Made by a program: the position numbers and the translations under genes. Below the pieces are notes generated by a model. The model had not been told where the DNA came from. It searched no databases and worked only from the letters and a program-made list of their open reading frames with translations. From Candidatus Sphingomonas excrementigallinarum (GTDB taxonomy: Bacteria > Pseudomonadota > Alphaproteobacteria > Sphingomonadales > Sphingomonadaceae), in assembly GCA_019112965.1 (NCBI GenBank), contig DXIH01000095.1:1-46929 (forward strand): a DNA stretch of 46,929 bases. Direction: 5' to 3'. Positions 44,110 to 46,929 of the stretch are shown here, piece after piece; within the stretch, counting starts at the first letter, position 1, and each line of letters begins with the position of its first letter.

Positions 44110-46109
44110 AACGCCTGCCCCAGCGAGACATAGACCGCGACCCGGCTATCGCCCTTTTGCGGATTGAGCGGGGTGCCGACGTCGAGGCGGATCGGCCCGA
44201 AATTGGAATAATAGCGCACGCCCAGTCCGGTGCCGAAACGCAGGCCCGTCAGGCGCGGCAGCGGTGAGGTGGAGATATTGCCTGCATCCAGAAAGGGCAC
44301 GACGCCGAAATGGCCGAACGCCTTGACCCGCGCCTCGATCGAGAATTCGGCCAGGCTTCGCCCACCGATCGGATCGTTGTTGGCATCGCGCGGCCCGATC
44401 GCCTGGAAACCGTAACCACGCACCGAGGCGCCGCCGCCCGCATAAAAGCGCCGCGACGGCGCGATCTGGTCGCGCGGCGCGCCCAGGATCGTGCCCAGCC
44501 GGGTCCGCGCGGCCAGCACCACCCGGTCGCCGAACGGGTGGTAGAGGCTGGCGTCGATCTGCGTCCGGGTATAGCCGAACACACTGCCTTGCAGCGACAC
44601 TTCGGGGCTGAGCCGCCCGCCGAGCCGGAAGCCACGCGTCGGGTTCAGCAGATCGTCCGACCCGTCGTAATTCAGGCTGGTCGGCAATGCCCCGATGAAG
44701 AAGGTCCGCCTGCGCGGCTGGCCCGTGCTCTCGATCACGTCGCGCTCGTCCGAGGTCAGCAGCTCGCCGCCCAGCGACCAGGTCCAGGTCTTCTGGAAGA
44801 AGATGTTCGTCTGGCGCTCCAGTCCCGCCGACAACGACAGCGTCTTGGCCTCATAGGCGTCGCGCAGGATATGCGCGGCCGAAAATTGCGCGGTCAGCAC
44901 CCGGTCGCGCCCCTGGAAATTGTTGCGGCGGAACACGACCGCGCCCAGCTGCTCGCGGGTGCCGAGCACGCTGCGCAGGGTCAGCGCGCCCTCGGGCGGG
45001 AAGAGGTTTCGGTCGGTCCAGTTGATCGTCGCACTCGCGCCTTCGCCGGTGCCATAGCCCAGCTCGCCCGCGATGGTGTGCGGCGGCGCGGGCTCCAGCG
45101 CGACGGCGATGTTCACCGTGTCGGGCGCGTCGCCGGGCACGGGCTTCACCTCGACCGACGATACGAGGCCGGTCTGCACCAGCGCGCGGCGCAGATCGTC
45201 CAGCCCGGCGGAATCATAGGGCTGGCCGGGCGCAAAGCGGGCGATCTCCTGGACATGCCTGGCGTCGAACAGCTTGTCGTTCGCCATCACGATCCGGCCA
45301 TAGCGACGCGGCGAGCCCGGATCGACCGACAGGTCCAGCGTCGCGGTGCGGGCGGCGCGGTCGACCACGATCTGCGGGTCGCCCACCTTGGCGAAGGGGA
45401 AGCCCTCCTCGCCCACCACCGTCTTCAGCCGCGCCTCGCCCGCGACGATGGTGTCGGCATCGACCGGATCGCCTGGGCGAATCCCGAACGCCTTTTCCAG
45501 AGGCGCGGCCTTGTCACCCGCCGCCTTCACCCCGTCCAGCGTCACGCCCGCAAAGCGATAGAGATTGCCCGGCACCGCCGTCAGCAGGACGGTCGGCTCG
45601 TTGCCCGGCTCGATCCGGGTCGTGACCTGCGCATCGTAGTAACCCGCCCCGCGCAGGAGGTTGGTCAGCAACTGGGCGTCCTCGCGCGCACGTCGGTCCA
45701 GCTGCGCGGCGTTGGCGGGCTCGCCATCATTGGCATCCAGGGTGGAGAGCTGCTCGAAACGCTGGCGGACCAGCGGGCCGGTGCCGTCGATCCCCTCGAC
45801 CCGCCAGCGATAACGCCGCTCCGCCGCGGCGTCGACGGTCGCGGTCATCGTCGCCATCGGATCGCCGGGTGCGGTGGCCAGGTCGGGCCAGGCCACGCCG
45901 ATCTCGGGCAAGGGGGCCAGCGGAGCCGAGGGGTCCAGCATGGTCGGATCATCGGGCAGGTCGCTGCCCGGTATCGCCTGGATCGTCGGGGACGCGGCAG
46001 GGCGCGCCACCTGCGCAGCCGCAAAGCCGGGCCAGCCCGCGCCGCCAAGACCCATTGCCAAGCTTATGATGGCGGCCGAGCGGCGCGGCCGCCCGACGCG
46101 GACCATCAT
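44106..46109 (-). CDS. tamA: BamA/TamA family outer membrane assembly protein
   Basis: An Omp85-superfamily barrel (667 aa). The signal peptide spans about 1-33 (SLAMGLGGAGWPGFAAAQ), then a Pro-rich spacer and POTRA-like modules up to about residue 310. A 16-strand-type barrel follows, with the loop-6 VRGYGFQAIGPRD signature (VRGY) and the end VAVYVSLGQAF. The N-terminal length suits TamA (about three POTRA domains) rather than BamA. The start at 46109 follows AGGGA by about 9 nt. It is the first gene of a tamA-tamB pair. Confidence 0.93.
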   Translation of the reverse strand: MMVRVGRPRRSAAIISLAMGLGGAGWPGFAAAQVARPAASPTIQAIPGSDLPDDPTMLDPSAPLAPLPEIGVAWPDLATAPGDPMATMTATVDAAAERRYRWRVEGIDGTGPLVRQRFEQLSTLDANDGEPANAAQLDRRAREDAQLLTNLLRGAGYYDAQVTTRIEPGNEPTVLLTAVPGNLYRFAGVTLDGVKAAGDKAAPLEKAFGIRPGDPVDADTIVAGEARLKTVVGEEGFPFAKVGDPQIVVDRAARTATLDLSVDPGSPRRYGRIVMANDKLFDARHVQEIARFAPGQPYDSAGLDDLRRALVQTGLVSSVEVKPVPGDAPDTVNIAVALEPAPPHTIAGELGYGTGEGASATINWTDRNLFPPEGALTLRSVLGTREQLGAVVFRRNNFQGRDRVLTAQFSAAHILRDAYEAKTLSLSAGLERQTNIFFQKTWTWSLGGELLTSDERDVIESTGQPRRRTFFIGALPTSLNYDGSDDLLNPTRGFRLGGRLSPEVSLQGSVFGYTRTQIDASLYHPFGDRVVLAARTRLGTILGAPRDQIAPSRRFYAGGGASVRGYGFQAIGPRDANNDPIGGRSLAEFSIEARVKAFGHFGVVPFLDAGNISTSPLPRLTGLRFGTGLGVRYYSNFGPIRLDVGTPLNPQKGDSRVAVYVSLGQAF

Positions 46110-46221
46110 ACGCCAATCCCTAGCCGCGTGGATGCGACAGCGACACCCCAAAGCACCATCATCTGGACAGATTTGCCGATCCGGTCGTCGCGAAGCGCGC
46201 CATCCCAGGCGGACAGGTCGA

Positions 46222-46449
46222 TCAGTGAACGGTGCCGATCGCCTCGTCGCTGGACAGGAGTTCGATCAGCCGCTCGATCTGGCGCCAGCGGCAGAAATGG
46301 ATGTGATTGCCCAGGTCGCGGCTGCGATCGGCCCGCGCCGCGGCCTCGCCGCCCGCCGCCAGGCCGAAGGTCTCCATCATCTCGGCGGCATCCGCCACGT
46401 CACGATCGGTCAGGAACGGCGCGACATAGGCGTCGCGAAAATCGCGCAT
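46222..46449 (-). CDS. 75-residue conserved-looking hypothetical protein
   Basis: No family is assigned. The frame encodes a helical protein with TDRDVADAAEMMETFG, an Ala-rich segment ARADRSRD, and NHIHFCRWRQIERLIELL near the C-terminus. Its pattern recalls small sphingomonad proteins with an FCRWR-IERLI motif, but I cannot name one securely. It lies upstream of tamA on the same strand (112 bp gap) and divergent from the 61-aa membrane gene. A GGGGGGAG tract precedes the ATG. Confidence 0.7.
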   Translation of the reverse strand: MRDFRDAYVAPFLTDRDVADAAEMMETFGLAAGGEAAARADRSRDLGNHIHFCRWRQIERLIELLSSDEAIGTVH

Positions 46450-46593
46450 GGAAACTCCCCCCGGAACCGTGCCGTGAAACTCGGGGGCACCCCTAGGCGT
46501 GGGTTATGAATTTAGCCACCCCCTGAAATGGTTAACCCGATTTCGACCATGTGCGGCTGGTTTCGGCGGCCCGCGCATGGCAGGACAAGGGAC

Positions 46594-46779
46594 ATGGCCG
46601 ACCCTCAAATCCCGCCCCCGCCCACGTCCTCCGCCCATGCGGGCGGCATCTTCATCGCGCTGGGCGTGGTAGGCGGGATCATCGCGGGGCTGGCGACCGG
46701 CGAAGTGACCATGGGGGTGCTGATCGGGCTGGCGGTCGGGATCATCGTGGCGCTGCTCACCTGGTGGCGGGGTCGGTAA
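46594..46779 (+). CDS. 61-residue small integral membrane protein
   Basis: A short protein with a proline-rich N-terminus (ADPQIPPPPTSSAHA) and two hydrophobic helices (about 17-33 and 39-56). These carry glycine-packed motifs GGIIAGLATG and GLAVGIIVALL, then a charged WWRGR end. AAGG lies 4 nt ahead of the ATG. Function unknown. The gene ends 8 nt before an R1-like repeat fragment and the insertion sequence. Confidence 0.7.
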   Translation: MADPQIPPPPTSSAHAGGIFIALGVVGGIIAGLATGEVTMGVLIGLAVGIIVALLTWWRGR

Positions 46780-46787
46780 AAACATTC

Positions 46788-46801
46788 CTCCCCTGCAAGG
46801 G
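46788..46801. repeat. Truncated R1-type repeat fragment
   Basis: CCTCCCCTGCAAGGG matches the opening dyad of the R1 repeats (CCTCCCC-x-GGGGAGG) but is cut off where the insertion-sequence end begins. Too short to be sure. Confidence 0.45.
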
Positions 46802-46929
46802 CAGGGCTATCGCATATGAGCGAGTAGCGAGAGTAGGAAAGCATTGTTCCACCCTGCGCGCTTGATCTTGCCCTTGATGGATCCTTTGTCAGGGTGGTGT
46901 CTAAGGATATTGAGGGCGAGTTTGCGCAG
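46802..46929 (-). mobile_element. Right-edge ISAs1-type insertion sequence (partial)
   Basis: The transposase end plus a candidate terminal sequence CAGGGCTATCGCATATGAG at 46802-46820, which overlaps the stop codon of the transposase as in compact ISAs1 elements. The other end and target duplication lie outside the window. Confidence 0.6.
46807..46929 (-). pseudogene. ISAs1-family transposase, C-terminal end (truncated by the window edge)
   Basis: On the minus strand, 40 codons up to the TAG at 46807 read LRKLALNILRHHPDKGSIKG then KIKRAGWNNAFLLSLLAHMR. This matches the C-terminus of ISAs1-type DDE transposases, with their LNLLR and K-KRAGWD-DYLL pattern. The rest of the gene lies to the right of the window, so whether it is intact cannot be told; it is partial here only because of the window edge. 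Confidence 0.8.

Overview
The window is high-GC, densely packed chromosomal DNA. Gene content and order point to a sphingomonad alphaproteobacterium close to Sphingomonas. The pointers are the aroA-cmk-rpsA-ihfB run, a fused ThiS-ThiG protein, a DUF1476 ATPase zeta-inhibitor homologue, an EcfG-type stress promoter before a CsbD gene, a TonB receptor with a DDIVVTG-type box, and families of short GC-rich intergenic repeats. The taxon is inferred from this reading, not from a database search.

Layout. 1-250: promoter and boxA leader of an rRNA operon that leaves the window leftward. 301-5.5 kb: an SBF-type transporter, an oligopeptidase A-like M3 peptidase and a soluble globin-coupled chemoreceptor. 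5.6-5.9 kb: two identical tRNA-Ala(GGC) genes. 5.9-10.9 kb: a zinc-ribbon protein, then aroA-cmk (4-nt overlap), rpsA and ihfB. 10.9-12.9 kb: tRNA-Leu(TAA), then a solute-binding lipoprotein gene whose start is buried in the tRNA, then a DUF4112 protein. 12.9-17.5 kb (minus): MBL hydrolase, DUF4230 protein, nadA, nadC, a four-helix membrane protein and a secreted RNase T2. 17.6-19.6 kb (minus): BlaI-type repressor and M56 (BlaR1-like) peptidase behind a double operator. 19.8-20.7 kb (minus): ATPase zeta inhibitor, BolA and monothiol glutaredoxin. 20.9-23.4 kb: a 41-residue membrane peptide, then leuC, a 39-residue peptide and leuD (minus). 23.5-26.6 kb (minus): the two subunits of a 3-oxoacid CoA-transferase separated by an acid-phosphatase lipoprotein, then a GST. 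26.7-32.3 kb: a ThDP enzyme, csbD, thiS-thiG, aroQ, accB and accC. 32.5-35.3 kb: HdeA-like chaperone, ArsC, then glnB-glnA behind a sigma-54 promoter. 35.5-40 kb: a TonB-dependent receptor, a secreted cyclophilin and a quinone oxidoreductase. 40-46.1 kb (minus): tamA-tamB. The right edge holds two small proteins and the end of an ISAs1-type insertion sequence that seems to sit in a copy of a local repeat.

Functionally this is mostly core metabolism (shikimate, pyrimidine, NAD, leucine, thiamine, fatty-acid initiation, ammonium assimilation), translation and nucleoid proteins, and envelope biogenesis, with a thin layer of sensing and stress genes. I see no prophage, CRISPR array or defence island. 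The most unusual items are the solute-binding gene with no usable start outside the tRNA, the fused ThiS-ThiG with an internal Gly-Gly, the split CoA-transferase operon, an 83-bp inverted repeat placed 11-13 nt after two unrelated stop codons, and the BlaI/M56 pair with a double operator and no penicillin-binding sensor domain.
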